From NCBI GenBank assembly GCA_017397695.1, contig JAFQIF010000035.1:1-20687 (forward strand): DNA of 20,687 nucleotides, in the 5' to 3' direction. Source of the stretch: Clostridia bacterium (GTDB lineage: Bacteria; Bacillota_A; Clostridia; Christensenellales; Aristaeellaceae). The position numbers were made by a program, and so were the translations under genes. The stretch's first letter is position 1. Each line of letters begins with the position of its first letter. The notes below the pieces were generated by a model. It saw only the letters and a list, made by a program, of their open reading frames with translations, was not told the DNA's origin and ran no database searches. Below are positions 1 through 8,402 of the stretch, piece by piece.

Positions 1-1259
1 TAGCTCGTCTTCACCAGATCGGAGATATCGCCCACATTGACAAGAGCCATCGCCGCATCCTGGAAGTTCTGCTCATACATAGAAAGGCCTTCGCACACCA
101 GATAACCGCGGGTCTTCGCCGGTTCAACGATCATGCCGGTATCCTCGCCATAGGTCTCGATGAGCGCATCAAAGTCCTCGCCCGCCTGCGCCTTAGCCAG
201 CGCCTCCTCGGCGGTCGGCAGGATCTCGGCAAAGGCTGCTTCGGTCACTTCGTCCAGCTTCGCCTGGGAAGACTCGACAGTGGCCTGAGCATCGGCAATC
301 TGTGCCTCGAGCGCTGCGACCTGCTCATCATAAGCAGCTTTCGCCTCGGTATCGAATTCGGCGGTATCTTGCGCCTTCATCTCCTCCAGCTGAGCGTTGC
401 CGCTGTTGAGGGCATTACGGGCGGTGGTCAGTTCGGAATTCAGGGTGTTGATCTCCGTCTGCTTCTCAGTATCGATCATGACAAGCAGGTTCTTGACACC
501 GCGATAGCCTTCCGGCATGTAATACAGATCCAGACCGTTCTGCTCCGCATATGCGTAGGAAGACGGCGTAGCATCATAGGTTTCCTTCTGCGTAGCGACA
601 AGGCTGTCAAACTCAGCCTTTACCTGCTCGTCGGTCACTACAACATCCTTGCCGGTATGCTCGCGCAGCATATCCTGCTGGACAGAAATAGACTGGGTTT
701 CCACGAAATACTCGTGGGTATAGCCAATCTTAGCCAGCTCCTCGTTCAGCATGGCATCCAGCTCGGCATCGGTAACGGTAGCCACCGGCTCGCCCGGATT
801 CTCCTCAGAGGCAAGGCGCTCGGCCTCTTCTTCAACGGTCTCAATGTCCGCAAAATCCTGGAAGCGGATCAGCATCTTGTACAGATCGACCATGTCGTTG
901 GCATACGCCTCGACCTCAGCAGCCTTTTCCTCGCCGAGCGGGTTCATGCCCAGCTCCGTGAGCTTATCCTGAATGACCTGAGACTCAACCAGCTGTTCCA
1001 GAGCCAGCTCGCCATAAGAAGCAATCGCAGCCTCATCGATCGGCATGGACATGCCATAGTACTGATGCATATACTGCTGCTCATACTCGATCAGATAATC
1101 GCGATAAGCCTGCCAGTTCGCCTTCGTGATCTCGGTACCATTGACCTTCGCCACCACCTGTGCACCATCAAGCTCCGCGTCATAACCAATCAGGTTACAG
1201 CCGGAGAGCATCAGAGCTGCCACAAGAAGCATAGCGATCAATGCGATCCTCTTTTTCAT
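1..1259 (-). CDS. Parvulin-type peptidyl-prolyl isomerase lipoprotein (PrsA/SurA-like), 3'-truncated by window edge
   Basis: Probable extracytoplasmic foldase that helps secreted proteins fold outside the membrane. The window holds 419 codons and the C-terminus runs off the left edge. Residues 1-21 form a lipoprotein signal peptide (MKKR, hydrophobic core, lipobox LSGC with Cys21 as the lipidation site). A SurA_N-like helical region follows, with a VNGTEIT strand near 39-45. The parvulin part starts near 252-262 (YRGVKNLLVMI), continues at about 350-373 (AQAGEDFDALIETYGED), and the last visible residues (VGDISDLVKTS) match the usual end of a parvulin domain. Residues about 264-345 are a heptad-like Ala/Glu/Gln-rich stretch predicted to be coiled coil, apparently inserted inside the parvulin fold. 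The start is ATG with an AAGGAAG ribosome site upstream, and a consensus promoter lies about 45 bases before it. The parvulin/foldase assignment is inferred from motifs; catalytic activity is untested. Confidence 0.85.
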   Translation of the reverse strand, partial: MKKRIALIAMLLVAALMLSGCNLIGYDAELDGAQVVAKVNGTEITKANWQAYRDYLIEYEQQYMHQYYGMSMPIDEAAIASYGELALEQLVESQVIQDKLTELGMNPLGEEKAAEVEAYANDMVDLYKMLIRFQDFADIETVEEEAERLASEENPGEPVATVTDAELDAMLNEELAKIGYTHEYFVETQSISVQQDMLREHTGKDVVVTDEQVKAEFDSLVATQKETYDATPSSYAYAEQNGLDLYYMPEGYRGVKNLLVMIDTEKQTEINTLNSELTTARNALNSGNAQLEEMKAQDTAEFDTEAKAAYDEQVAALEAQIADAQATVESSQAKLDEVTEAAFAEILPTAEEALAKAQAGEDFDALIETYGEDTGMIVEPAKTRGYLVCEGLSMYEQNFQDAAMALVNVGDISDLVKTS

Positions 1260-1304
1260 GTTACGTTCTCTTCCTTTCAGCCGCCATTCGGCAATATACG
1301 TTAC

Positions 1305-1333
1305 ATTATAATTAGCCTGCACACAAATGTCAA
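1305..1333 (-). promoter_or_regulatory. Consensus promoter for the foldase lipoprotein gene
   Basis: On the minus strand a perfect -35 TTGACA (1328-1333) is separated by 17 bases from a perfect -10 TATAAT (1305-1310). The predicted start is about 45 bases before the foldase ATG. The -35 overlaps by two bases the inverted repeat at 1332-1364. Confidence 0.85.
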
Positions 1334-1364
1334 GCCGCGCATGCCATGTAAGCAAGCGCGGCTT
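1332..1364. repeat. Inverted repeat next to the foldase promoter (operator or terminator candidate)
   Basis: Two perfect 9-base arms, AAGCCGCGC (1332-1340) and GCGCGGCTT (1356-1364), flank a 15-base loop. Read on the plus strand, the repeat is followed by GTCG and then TTTTT. Read on the minus strand, the direction of both flanking genes, it has no proper T-run. It could be a weak terminator for the DUF6056-like operon ending at 1421, or a protein-binding site at the -35 of the foldase promoter. The rest of the 1260-1420 gap holds only the promoter, the leader and an A/T-rich tract. Confidence 0.6.
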
Positions 1365-1420
1365 GTCGTTTTTGCAGAAAAAAAGGCAAAGTTCATCAAA
1401 TATTCACGTTTATGCCGCAA

Positions 1421-2746
1421 TCATTTACCCAGTATGCGGATACCGAAGTACTTCGACATGGTGCTGTTTGGCCAGGTATCTGCATCCTGCTGCAGCTCGA
1501 TGGGCATGGCATAGCGCGGATCAGAAGGCACGCTGCTGATACACACTTCCTGAAGCCCATCCTGTGCTGCCTGCCTGATCATCGCCTCCTGAACCACCCA
1601 AGCCGTGTTATGCCGGGAAACGGCAATAACCGCAGGCACAGCACCGAGAACCGCAGCAAGAAGGAAAATCGCACCCACGCGTAGACTACGCCCATCGATC
1701 TGCGGCATGATATCCTTCATGACCGAAAGCAACGCGGCAATCAGCAGCACAATCACACCGGTAAACGAGCGATCCGAAATCTGCGGCGAACCGATGAGCG
1801 CGCCTGCGCTCAGCACAGCGCTGCCAATCAGAATGCAGAGCCATTCGACACGAAGGGCTGCTCTTTTCCTGCACGCCACAACAAGCGACACGAGGCCCAG
1901 CGCCACGGGAATACCTGCATATCTTAGCGTACAATACACCGTAACGGCCATGCGGTAGATCATTTCCATCATAAAACCGCGCGAAACCTCGACTGCGGCG
2001 CGTGCAAAGTTGCCCGGGGCAAGCAGCATAAGCGCAACACCCAGCGCCTGCGCAAACACGGCAGTAACGCGCCAAAGGCGTACCCTTCTCCTACGGAACA
2101 GATCCCACAGAATGAGCAGAACGCAAATCCCCAGAATGCCGCAGCCCGTATTTTCATTAGTCCATCCGGCCAGAAAACAAGGAATTACAGCCATGGCACC
2201 CCTCGCAGCACCAGAGTCGAAGAAGCCGCATTCCCGCTCGCTTCGGGCAATCAGCAGCGGCACAAGCGCAAGCGCCGTTCCCCAGAGGTAGTTACATGCG
2301 CCGTCCAGCCAGAGAAAGACGACACCGAAGAACTCCACAGCAAAGAAAAGCAGCAGGTGTGCGATCAGCAGTATGCGCCAGTCCCATGCGGATCCGCGTG
2401 GCTTGGCCAGCGCATAAATCTCCAGCAGGAGCAGCACATACATCAGTGCATTGGCGACATTGAACACCGGCTTGCCCAGATACAGAAAGAGCTGCGCGAG
2501 AAAATGCGTTACGCTGCGCCCGCCCCAGATCATGTAATGCGCCTGCTGGGAACGGAAGATATCTGCAAGGCCGGACAAGCGCTCGCCCGTACTCCAGCTG
2601 AAGGAATAGTCGTAATCGTCCATCGTCAGCGGCGTATATGCGTTCATCGCCAGCATCAGCATAAATATGAGTGCCGCAAGCCCAATAAACACATTTCTGT
2701 TCACGCGGCTCTCACACAGATGATCCTGTCTGCCTTTGCGGATCAT
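1421..2746 (-). CDS. Polytopic membrane protein, DUF6056-like
   Basis: A 441-residue integral membrane protein with about ten hydrophobic segments, the first near residues 19-36. Just after that segment is a short acidic aromatic motif, MDDYDYSFS (42-50), then a conserved-looking WGGRSVTHFLAQ segment (74-85). This layout resembles the DUF6056 family and, more loosely, GT-C type glycosyltransferases, which carry an acidic motif in the first external loop. Whether it transfers sugar is not known. Its ATG overlaps the stop of the upstream 160-residue gene by four bases (ATGA), so the two are probably translationally coupled. It is the last gene of the yybS-rplI-dnaB-topB operon. Family call by eye, moderate confidence; the membrane topology is clear. 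Confidence 0.7.
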   Translation of the reverse strand: MIRKGRQDHLCESRVNRNVFIGLAALIFMLMLAMNAYTPLTMDDYDYSFSWSTGERLSGLADIFRSQQAHYMIWGGRSVTHFLAQLFLYLGKPVFNVANALMYVLLLLEIYALAKPRGSAWDWRILLIAHLLLFFAVEFFGVVFLWLDGACNYLWGTALALVPLLIARSERECGFFDSGAARGAMAVIPCFLAGWTNENTGCGILGICVLLILWDLFRRRRVRLWRVTAVFAQALGVALMLLAPGNFARAAVEVSRGFMMEMIYRMAVTVYCTLRYAGIPVALGLVSLVVACRKRAALRVEWLCILIGSAVLSAGALIGSPQISDRSFTGVIVLLIAALLSVMKDIMPQIDGRSLRVGAIFLLAAVLGAVPAVIAVSRHNTAWVVQEAMIRQAAQDGLQEVCISSVPSDPRYAMPIELQQDADTWPNSTMSKYFGIRILGK

Positions 2747-3225
2747 GCCTTCGCCTCCGCCAGCCTGGCCTCCAGAACAAAATTACCATGGCTTGTGATG
2801 ATCACATCATGATTCAGCCAATCAGCCGGAATCTCCTTGGCGCTGTCCAGCAGGAAGCGGCGCTCGCCCTCCTCCGCCATATCCTCATAGATATTGATGA
2901 TAATCTCATAGAAGTTCAGTCCCTCCTGATAGACAGGATCGGCGCCGATTCTGACCAGCGCGCCGCCAGTCTGCCTGGTGAGCCCACTGTGCACCTCCGC
3001 CAGATGCCGGCAGTACTGCACCGCATGCTTGACACGCAGATCATACAGGAAGATGAGCACTGCACCCGTCATAAAGCAGCCAAATGCGCAAAGCCACTCA
3101 ATACGCAGAGCAAACGCAGCAATGGCTGCCGCCAAGAACGGCAGCGCACACAGCGCGCACAGCATAAACGCATTGCTTCTTTCTTTTTTGCTCTTATCCA
3201 AATCCATCTGATCATAGAGCTTCAT
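2743..3225 (-). CDS. Small membrane-anchored protein of unknown function (two N-terminal helices)
   Basis: 160 residues that I cannot assign to a characterised family. A charged N-terminus (residues 1-17, DLDKSKKER) precedes two hydrophobic helices at about 20-40 and 44-63, joined by a very short turn. A soluble C-terminal domain of about 97 residues follows, containing ALVRIGADPVYQ, an acidic stretch (INIYEDMAEEGERRFLLD) and a DVIITSHGNFVLEA segment. The two-helix hairpin plus soluble domain suggests an inner-membrane protein with its C-terminal part in the cytoplasm, though topology is inferred. It starts 36 bases after topB ends and overlaps the DUF6056-like gene by four bases, suggesting the pair work together. 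Confidence 0.75.
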   Translation of the reverse strand: MKLYDQMDLDKSKKERSNAFMLCALCALPFLAAAIAAFALRIEWLCAFGCFMTGAVLIFLYDLRVKHAVQYCRHLAEVHSGLTRQTGGALVRIGADPVYQEGLNFYEIIINIYEDMAEEGERRFLLDSAKEIPADWLNHDVIITSHGNFVLEARLAEAKA

Positions 3226-3261
3226 GGTGATAACCTGCCTTTATCTGATGTCATGTCTTTT

Positions 3262-5346
3262 TCAGTGTGTTTCCGGAACAAAGCGAATCTGTCCGTTCTC
3301 ATAGTAAATGGTACCGGTTGAACCACGGACCTCTTTCTTCTCCACGCACATGCGCAGCAGCTTTTCGCTTAATTCCGGACCGCCAGCACGCACAAGTGCA
3401 TCTTTCCAGATGGTGAATCTGCAGCCATCGCGAAAGCGCGTACAGTAATATCCTTTCGAGTTTTCAGCCATCTTTCCCTGCCCACAGACGGGACAGGTCA
3501 GTCCCATGTCTCTGGGCCTGCGCGAGCCTTTTCCGCGTCGTTCCTCTTTTTCAAAGGGAACATCCTGCGCACCGGATGCATGCTGCACCAGAAAGGCAGC
3601 AAGGCGCGCGATACCTTCCCTGAAGCGCATCTCTCCATCCTGTCCGCGGGCAATCTGGGACAGCGCCCGCTCCCAGCGGCCCGTCGTCTCCGGCGAAGCA
3701 ATCTCCGGCGGAACGGCGTCAATAAGCTGCACACCCTTGAGCGTTGCCACAAGATTCTTTCCTCTGCGTTTCACATAACCGACCTCGATCAGACGCTCAA
3801 TGATCGCTGCACGCGTAGCTGGCGTACCCAGCGCACAGTCCTTCATTGTTTCGCGCAGTGCCTCATCCTCAATCTGCCTGCCCGCATGTTCCATTTCACG
3901 GAGCAGGGATGCATCATTGTGCTCCTTAGGCGGCTTGGTCTGCTCCTCTTTCGCTTTGGCAGACCGGCAGTGCCCCTCATCCCCTTGTGCAAGCGGCGGC
4001 AGTTCCTGTTCCTCATCAGAAGCTTTTCGCTTCTTTTCTGTCTGCTGGCGATAAACTTCCTTCCAGCCTTCCTGCGTTATACGCTTACCGGTCGCCACGA
4101 AAGCGTCCTCGCCCACACGGGTGACGACACGCAGTGCGTCGTATTCGTGATTGGGATAGAACACGGCGGACAGCCTGCGGGCAATCATCTCATAGAGCCT
4201 GCGTTCATCCTGCGAGAGATTCGCACGCTCCGCGTTCCTGCCAGTAGGGATGATCGCGTGATGATCGGTCAGCTTTGCATCGTCAAATATGCGCGGTGTG
4301 AGACGAACGCCGAAACTCAGCGCTTTCTGACCAATTTCAGCCAGTTCGCCGCCGTAGGAAGCAAGTGCTCTCTCCACCTTGTCTGACATATCGCGGGAGA
4401 GATAGCGGCTATCCGTTCTCGGATAGGTGATCAGTTTGTGCTGTTCATAGAGCTTCTGCGCGGTGGCCAGCGTCTTTTTTGCCGTGAATCCAAGCTGTGA
4501 ATTCGCTTCACGCTGCAGGGTGGTCAGATCATAAAGCAGCGGCGGACGCTCCGTCTTTTTTTCTCGTGTCGACTCGGCAACAACGCCCTTCTGTCCTTTG
4601 ACACGCTCGGCAATGGCCTCTGCCAGACCGCGATTGTCGATGCGGCGCTCTCCCTCAGGCGACACGTATGTCCCCTGATAGCTTCCAAAGTCTGCCCGGA
4701 CAGTATAATACGTTTTAGGGACAAAAGCATCGATCTCTTTCCTGCGCTTTACCAGCAGAGCAAGCGTAGGCGTCTGTACACGGCCCACGGACAAAAGCAC
4801 GTTATACCTCAACGTATATGCCCGCGTAGCGTTCATGCCAATAAGCCAGTCCGCATCCGCACGACAGCGTGCGCTGGCATAGAGTGCATCGTAATCCGAG
4901 GACGGCCTCAGAGCATCAAAGCCCTGGCGGATCGCTTCGTCCGTCATGGAGCTGATCCATAAACGCATAACGGGCTTTTTACAGCCCGCCTGCTCGTAGA
5001 TATACCGAAAAATCAATTCGCCCTCACGTCCGGAGTCCGTCGCGCAGACAATCGATTTCGTCTCCTTGTCATTCATGAGCTTTTTAACAGACTTGAACTG
5101 TGCAGCAGTTTTACGAATGACCTTAGTCTCCATCTTATGGGGCAGAATCGGCAGATCCTGGGCGCGCCACTTCGTATACCGTTCGTCAAGCTCCTGAGGT
5201 TCCTTGAGCGTGACCAGATGACCGATTGCCCAGGTAACCACATATCCTCCGCCAATCAGGCAGTTTTCCCCTTTATCTTTGGCCCCCAGCACACGCGCGA
5301 TGTCACGTGCGACCGAAGGCTTTTCCGCCACAACCAGCGTATGCAT
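3262..5346 (-). CDS. topB: DNA topoisomerase III (type IA)
   Basis: Type IA topoisomerase that passes single strands through a transient break and decatenates replication or recombination intermediates. The 694-residue protein opens with a Toprim domain (VVAEKPS at 5-11 with Glu8; acidic motif ATDSGREGELIFR at 102-114 with Asp104). It has the RxxADWLIGMNATRAYT block (162-178) and the SVGRVQTPTLALL strand region (186-198). The catalytic ITYPRTDSRYLS motif places the DNA-attacking tyrosine at 308. A C-terminal zinc finger uses Cys618, Cys621, Cys635 and Cys642. Residues about 435-480 are a Lys/Glu-rich linker. The ATG lies 8 bases after the dnaB stop and its GAGGTGA ribosome site overlaps that stop, so it is cotranscribed and probably coupled with dnaB. 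Confidence 0.97.
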   Translation of the reverse strand: MHTLVVAEKPSVARDIARVLGAKDKGENCLIGGGYVVTWAIGHLVTLKEPQELDERYTKWRAQDLPILPHKMETKVIRKTAAQFKSVKKLMNDKETKSIVCATDSGREGELIFRYIYEQAGCKKPVMRLWISSMTDEAIRQGFDALRPSSDYDALYASARCRADADWLIGMNATRAYTLRYNVLLSVGRVQTPTLALLVKRRKEIDAFVPKTYYTVRADFGSYQGTYVSPEGERRIDNRGLAEAIAERVKGQKGVVAESTREKKTERPPLLYDLTTLQREANSQLGFTAKKTLATAQKLYEQHKLITYPRTDSRYLSRDMSDKVERALASYGGELAEIGQKALSFGVRLTPRIFDDAKLTDHHAIIPTGRNAERANLSQDERRLYEMIARRLSAVFYPNHEYDALRVVTRVGEDAFVATGKRITQEGWKEVYRQQTEKKRKASDEEQELPPLAQGDEGHCRSAKAKEEQTKPPKEHNDASLLREMEHAGRQIEDEALRETMKDCALGTPATRAAIIERLIEVGYVKRRGKNLVATLKGVQLIDAVPPEIASPETTGRWERALSQIARGQDGEMRFREGIARLAAFLVQHASGAQDVPFEKEERRGKGSRRPRDMGLTCPVCGQGKMAENSKGYYCTRFRDGCRFTIWKDALVRAGGPELSEKLLRMCVEKKEVRGSTGTIYYENGQIRFVPETH

Positions 5347-5354
5347 GTTTCACC

Positions 5355-6698
5355 TCAGCTCTGCAAGCCGCCCTGCTGCAGACTCGCAAAGCGCGTATAC
5401 TGTCCCAGCCAAGCCAGCTTCACCGTGCCCAATGGGCCGTTGCGCTGCTTGGCAACGATGACCTCAGCGATGTTCTTATCTTCGGTATTAGGATCGTAGT
5501 ATTCTTCCCTGTGCAGGAACATGATGACGTCAGCATCCTGCTCGATAGCGCCGGAATCTCGCAGATCCGAGAGGATCGGTCGCTTGTCGCTTCGCTGTGC
5601 GCCGGCACGGGAAAGCTGCGCCAGCGCAACGACGGGGACGTTAAGTTCCTTGGCAATAGATTTGAGATTTCTGGAAATCTCGCTGACCTCATTCTGCCTG
5701 TTTTCAACGCGGCCGTCTGCGCTCATGAGCTGCAGATAGTCCACAACCACCATATCCAGTCCGCGTTCCATCTTCAGCCTGCGGCAGCGAGAACGCAGCT
5801 GGGACGGCGTAATGCCAGATGTATCGTCCATATAGATATTGGACGCAGCCAGCGGGCCTAGCGCGCCGGAGAGCTTTACCCAGTCCTCATCATGCAGCGA
5901 GCCATGGCGCACAGCCTGCATGTCCACCCTCGCATCCGAGCAGAGCAGACGCATCGCCAGCTGATCGTTGGGCATCTCCAGAGAGAAATAGGCCACAGAG
6001 CGACCGGCCTTCGCGCCGGCATAGCCTGTGATATTGAGGCCGAAGGCAGATTTACCCATTGAAGGACGCGCGCCGACAATAACCAGCTCGCCGCCATGCA
6101 GGCCTGTGAGAAGATTATCCAGATCCACAAAGCCCATCGGGACGCCGTCAATGCTGCCCTTGAGCTCGGTGAGCTGCTCGATACGCAGATATGTATCCGG
6201 CAGAACGTCGGCGATATGCTTGAGCGACGCACCTTCGTTCTTTCTCATGACGATATCGAAGATCGACTTTTCCGCCACGCCCAGAATATCGGACAGCGGA
6301 TCCGTCTGCTGATAGCAGGAGGCTGCAATATCTCCCGTCGCCTTGATCATGCGGCGCAGAATCGCCTTTTCATCAACAATCTGAATATACGCCTTGGCAT
6401 TGACCGTGGAAGGCATGCACTGGGAGAGCTCTACCAGATAGTTTGTACCGCCCACACCCTCCAGCGTGCCGCGGCGCGTAAGCTCATCATCCACCGTAAC
6501 CAAATCGATGGGCATGCCCTGCTGATTGAGCTGGTGCATGGCATCGAAAATCTCGCGATTTGCGGGCTGATAGAAATCATCCGCATGCAAAAGCTCAAAT
6601 GCAATGCTCAGCGCTTCGCGGTCCTGCATCATGCAGCCGAGCACGCTTTTCTCTGCATCCGCATTGTTAGGCGGTACACGCATGATCTGCTCGTCCAT
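5355..6698 (-). CDS. dnaB: Replicative DNA helicase DnaB
   Basis: Hexameric helicase that unwinds DNA at the replication fork using ATP and interacts with primase. The 447 residues show the N-terminal collar domain (PPNNADAEKSVLG at 9-21; YLVELSQCMPSTVNA around 87-101), then the RecA-like motor. Walker A is GARPSMGKS (209-217), FSLEMP (238-243) carries the catalytic glutamate, Walker B is VVVDYLQL (317-324), and the ALAQLSR motif (358-364) and DLRDSGAIEQDAD (378-390) are intact. A GTG two codons upstream (6704) is also open. The ATG at 6698 is preferred because AGGAAGG sits seven bases before it but would almost touch the GTG. It lies 45 bases after rplI and 8 bases before topB. No intein is present. 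Confidence 0.97.
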   Translation of the reverse strand: MDEQIMRVPPNNADAEKSVLGCMMQDREALSIAFELLHADDFYQPANREIFDAMHQLNQQGMPIDLVTVDDELTRRGTLEGVGGTNYLVELSQCMPSTVNAKAYIQIVDEKAILRRMIKATGDIAASCYQQTDPLSDILGVAEKSIFDIVMRKNEGASLKHIADVLPDTYLRIEQLTELKGSIDGVPMGFVDLDNLLTGLHGGELVIVGARPSMGKSAFGLNITGYAGAKAGRSVAYFSLEMPNDQLAMRLLCSDARVDMQAVRHGSLHDEDWVKLSGALGPLAASNIYMDDTSGITPSQLRSRCRRLKMERGLDMVVVDYLQLMSADGRVENRQNEVSEISRNLKSIAKELNVPVVALAQLSRAGAQRSDKRPILSDLRDSGAIEQDADVIMFLHREEYYDPNTEDKNIAEVIVAKQRNGPLGTVKLAWLGQYTRFASLQQGGLQS

Positions 6699-6743
6699 CT
6701 GCACACCTTCCTTCAGTACATGTCCATGGATTGAAAAAACAGG

Positions 6744-7193
6744 TTACTGGAGCGCAACCTCAACCTTGGCGGTCATCTCAGCCGTAATGCCGGCATAGAG
6801 CCATACATTCACCGTATACTCGCCCGCATTGCGGATGTTCTTGACATCCACACGGCGCTTTTCAACCTTAACGCCATACTGCTTCTCCAGCGCAGCGGCA
6901 ACCTCAGCAGCGGTCACAGATCCATACAGACGGCCGCCCTCGGCGCCACGGGCACTGATGTTGATCACCTTTCCTGCGATCTTCTTGGCCGTTTCCTGCG
7001 CGGCGGTGCGAGCCACATCCTCACGGTGCTTTTCAGCAGACTTGGCATTGGCAATGGCGTTGAGGTTAGTCGCACTGGCCTCACGCGCCAGGCCCTTGGG
7101 GAACAGGAAGTTGCGGGCATAACCGTCGGAAGCCTCAATGATCTGGTCTTTCTTTCCGGTACCCTTGATATCCTTGAGCAGTATTACTTTCAT
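6744..7193 (-). CDS. rplI: 50S ribosomal protein bL9
   Basis: Large-subunit ribosomal protein bL9. The 149-residue length is typical. The N-terminal globular domain is canonical ([15 protein letters not shown] at 1-15; [13 protein letters not shown] at 24-36, including the rRNA-contacting NFLFPKG loop). A long connecting helix rich in Ala, Lys and Glu follows (about 40-75). The C-terminal domain contains GRLYGSVT and the usual [15 protein letters not shown] strand. The ATG has a strong AGGAGGA site seven bases upstream. It sits between yybS (36 bases upstream) and dnaB. In many Bacillota gdpP lies directly upstream of rplI; it is missing here. Confidence 0.97.
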   Translation of the reverse strand: MKVILLKDIKGTGKKDQIIEASDGYARNFLFPKGLAREASATNLNAIANAKSAEKHREDVARTAAQETAKKIAGKVINISARGAEGGRLYGSVTAAEVAAALEKQYGVKVEKRRVDVKNIRNAGEYTVNVWLYAGITAEMTAKVEVALQ

Positions 7194-7229
7194 GACAGTA
7201 TCCTCCTAATATCTCTCACTATGATTTGC

Positions 7230-8297
7230 TTATATGTCTCGGCGCGGATCAAACGGATTCTCCAGCTCGTCGAGTTTCTCTCTTCTATGCGCAAAGTCGA
7301 CCGCCTGATCAAGTATGCCGATCATCATGGCCAGCGAGCCAAAGAAGAAATAGCCAGCGACAAACACCAAACGCTGCCACCAGGCAGACTTGTCATGTTC
7401 ATCGAGCATATAGCACAGCGCAGCAATGCCCTGCAGGGCAAACACCTGATCGAACACGCCGGAAAACACATAGAACATGGTATTCATGCTTCTGGGGACA
7501 AGCATGGCCAGCAGATAGAGAATCGCAAGCGTACCGCCCAGAATGCGGCCCCAGCCCTTGGGCACGCGCCAGGTTTTCATCTGCGGATAGGAAACCTTCT
7601 GACCGCGGCGCAGGACGCCCTTACGCAGCACTGCCTGACCCAGCAGGCCTGCTGCTACAGAACCGGTCGCCATCTGCATTGGCAATTCCAGCCTGAGGAC
7701 GGAGTCCATCATGGTGACCAGCGAAGCAAGCATATCCGTCTTTACCTGCGGATCCAGCGCAGCAAGCCCGCCCAGATCAACGCTCTCCGGCATGGCGACC
7801 AGACCCATCTGAGTAAAGAGCGAAAGCATGACGTCACCCAGCGCGCCGGAAGCGCCAAACATCTCTTCAGCAATACCCGCCAACGCCGAAACAATATCGC
7901 TGCCAACAAGTGCGCTTAGCAGGGCGACTACTGCGCCCATCGAAGCAAACATGGTCACGCCGCCACCGGCAACAGCCTGCCAGAACGGCTGCTCTCGCTC
8001 GAGCATAATCGCCGAAACGGCGACCGTTGGTACGACAAGCAGCGCGGCAGCTACACCGCCCCACAAACCAAAGAGCAAGCTGGTCAGCGCAACAAGAATA
8101 CCCGCGCAGACTGCCGCACTTACCGGACCCACATAGCCCAGCAGCGCCAGCAACACGACCGGAACAGCGCTGAGAACCTGAGGCAAAAACAAACCGGCGC
8201 CAACCACCGGCGTAAGCAGCAGGCAGAGAACAATGCTTACCGCCGTCAACCCCCATCGATTCTTCTGCTTGAATACCGTAACCTTTTGATTATCCAC
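7230..8297 (-). CDS. yybS: YybS-family polytopic membrane protein (DUF2232)
   Basis: A 355-residue membrane protein of the DUF2232/YybS family, function unproven. The N-terminal half holds closely packed hydrophobic helices (roughly residues 16-35, 40-75, 78-96 and 108-132). A more polar middle (about 135-185) is followed by further helices at about 235-325. Family-like features are the WRVPKGWG turn before the late helices and the FALQGIAALCYML helix. The C-terminus is charged (DFAHRREKLDELENPFDPRRD). The start is GTG with AAAGGAG five bases upstream; no ATG is available nearby. It heads the operon with rplI, dnaB and topB, behind a strong promoter. The usual neighbour gdpP is absent between it and rplI. 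Identity rests on position plus fold pattern. Confidence 0.85.
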   Translation of the reverse strand: MDNQKVTVFKQKNRWGLTAVSIVLCLLLTPVVGAGLFLPQVLSAVPVVLLALLGYVGPVSAAVCAGILVALTSLLFGLWGGVAAALLVVPTVAVSAIMLEREQPFWQAVAGGGVTMFASMGAVVALLSALVGSDIVSALAGIAEEMFGASGALGDVMLSLFTQMGLVAMPESVDLGGLAALDPQVKTDMLASLVTMMDSVLRLELPMQMATGSVAAGLLGQAVLRKGVLRRGQKVSYPQMKTWRVPKGWGRILGGTLAILYLLAMLVPRSMNTMFYVFSGVFDQVFALQGIAALCYMLDEHDKSAWWQRLVFVAGYFFFGSLAMMIGILDQAVDFAHRREKLDELENPFDPRRDI

Positions 8298-8323
8298 GAT
8301 GACTCCTTTTCAGATGCGAAACA

Positions 8324-8339
8324 CGCGGACAATTCCGCG
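8324..8339. repeat. GC-rich hairpin in the leader of the yybS operon
   Basis: CGCGGA and TCCGCG arms (six base pairs) around a four-base loop lie between the promoter and the ribosome site of yybS. It is not followed by a T-run, so it is not an evident terminator. It may stabilise the message or regulate translation. Confidence 0.45.
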
Positions 8340-8368
8340 CATGAGATGCTGAATTTCGATTTGATGAT

Positions 8369-8397
8369 ATTATACCTCATTCTTTCGGATTTGTAAA
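8369..8397 (-). promoter_or_regulatory. Promoter of the yybS-rplI-dnaB-topB operon
   Basis: On the minus strand TTTACA (8392-8397) is followed after 17 bases by a perfect TATAAT (8369-8374), about 70 bases before the yybS GTG. A 14-base palindrome (8389-8402) covers the -35. Confidence 0.85.
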
Positions 8398-8402
8398 CAA
8401 AT
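8389..8402. repeat. Palindromic operator candidate over the -35 of the yybS operon promoter
   Basis: ATTTGT and ACAAAT arms separated by two bases form a perfect 6+2+6 palindrome. It covers the whole -35 hexamer of the replication operon promoter, a position typical of a repressor site. The binding protein is unknown. Confidence 0.5.

Noticed and set aside
369..1514. 381-codon open frame on the plus strand opposite the foldase gene
   Set aside because: The minus strand encodes a lipoprotein with a lipobox and parvulin motifs and a perfect promoter; the plus frame has none of these.
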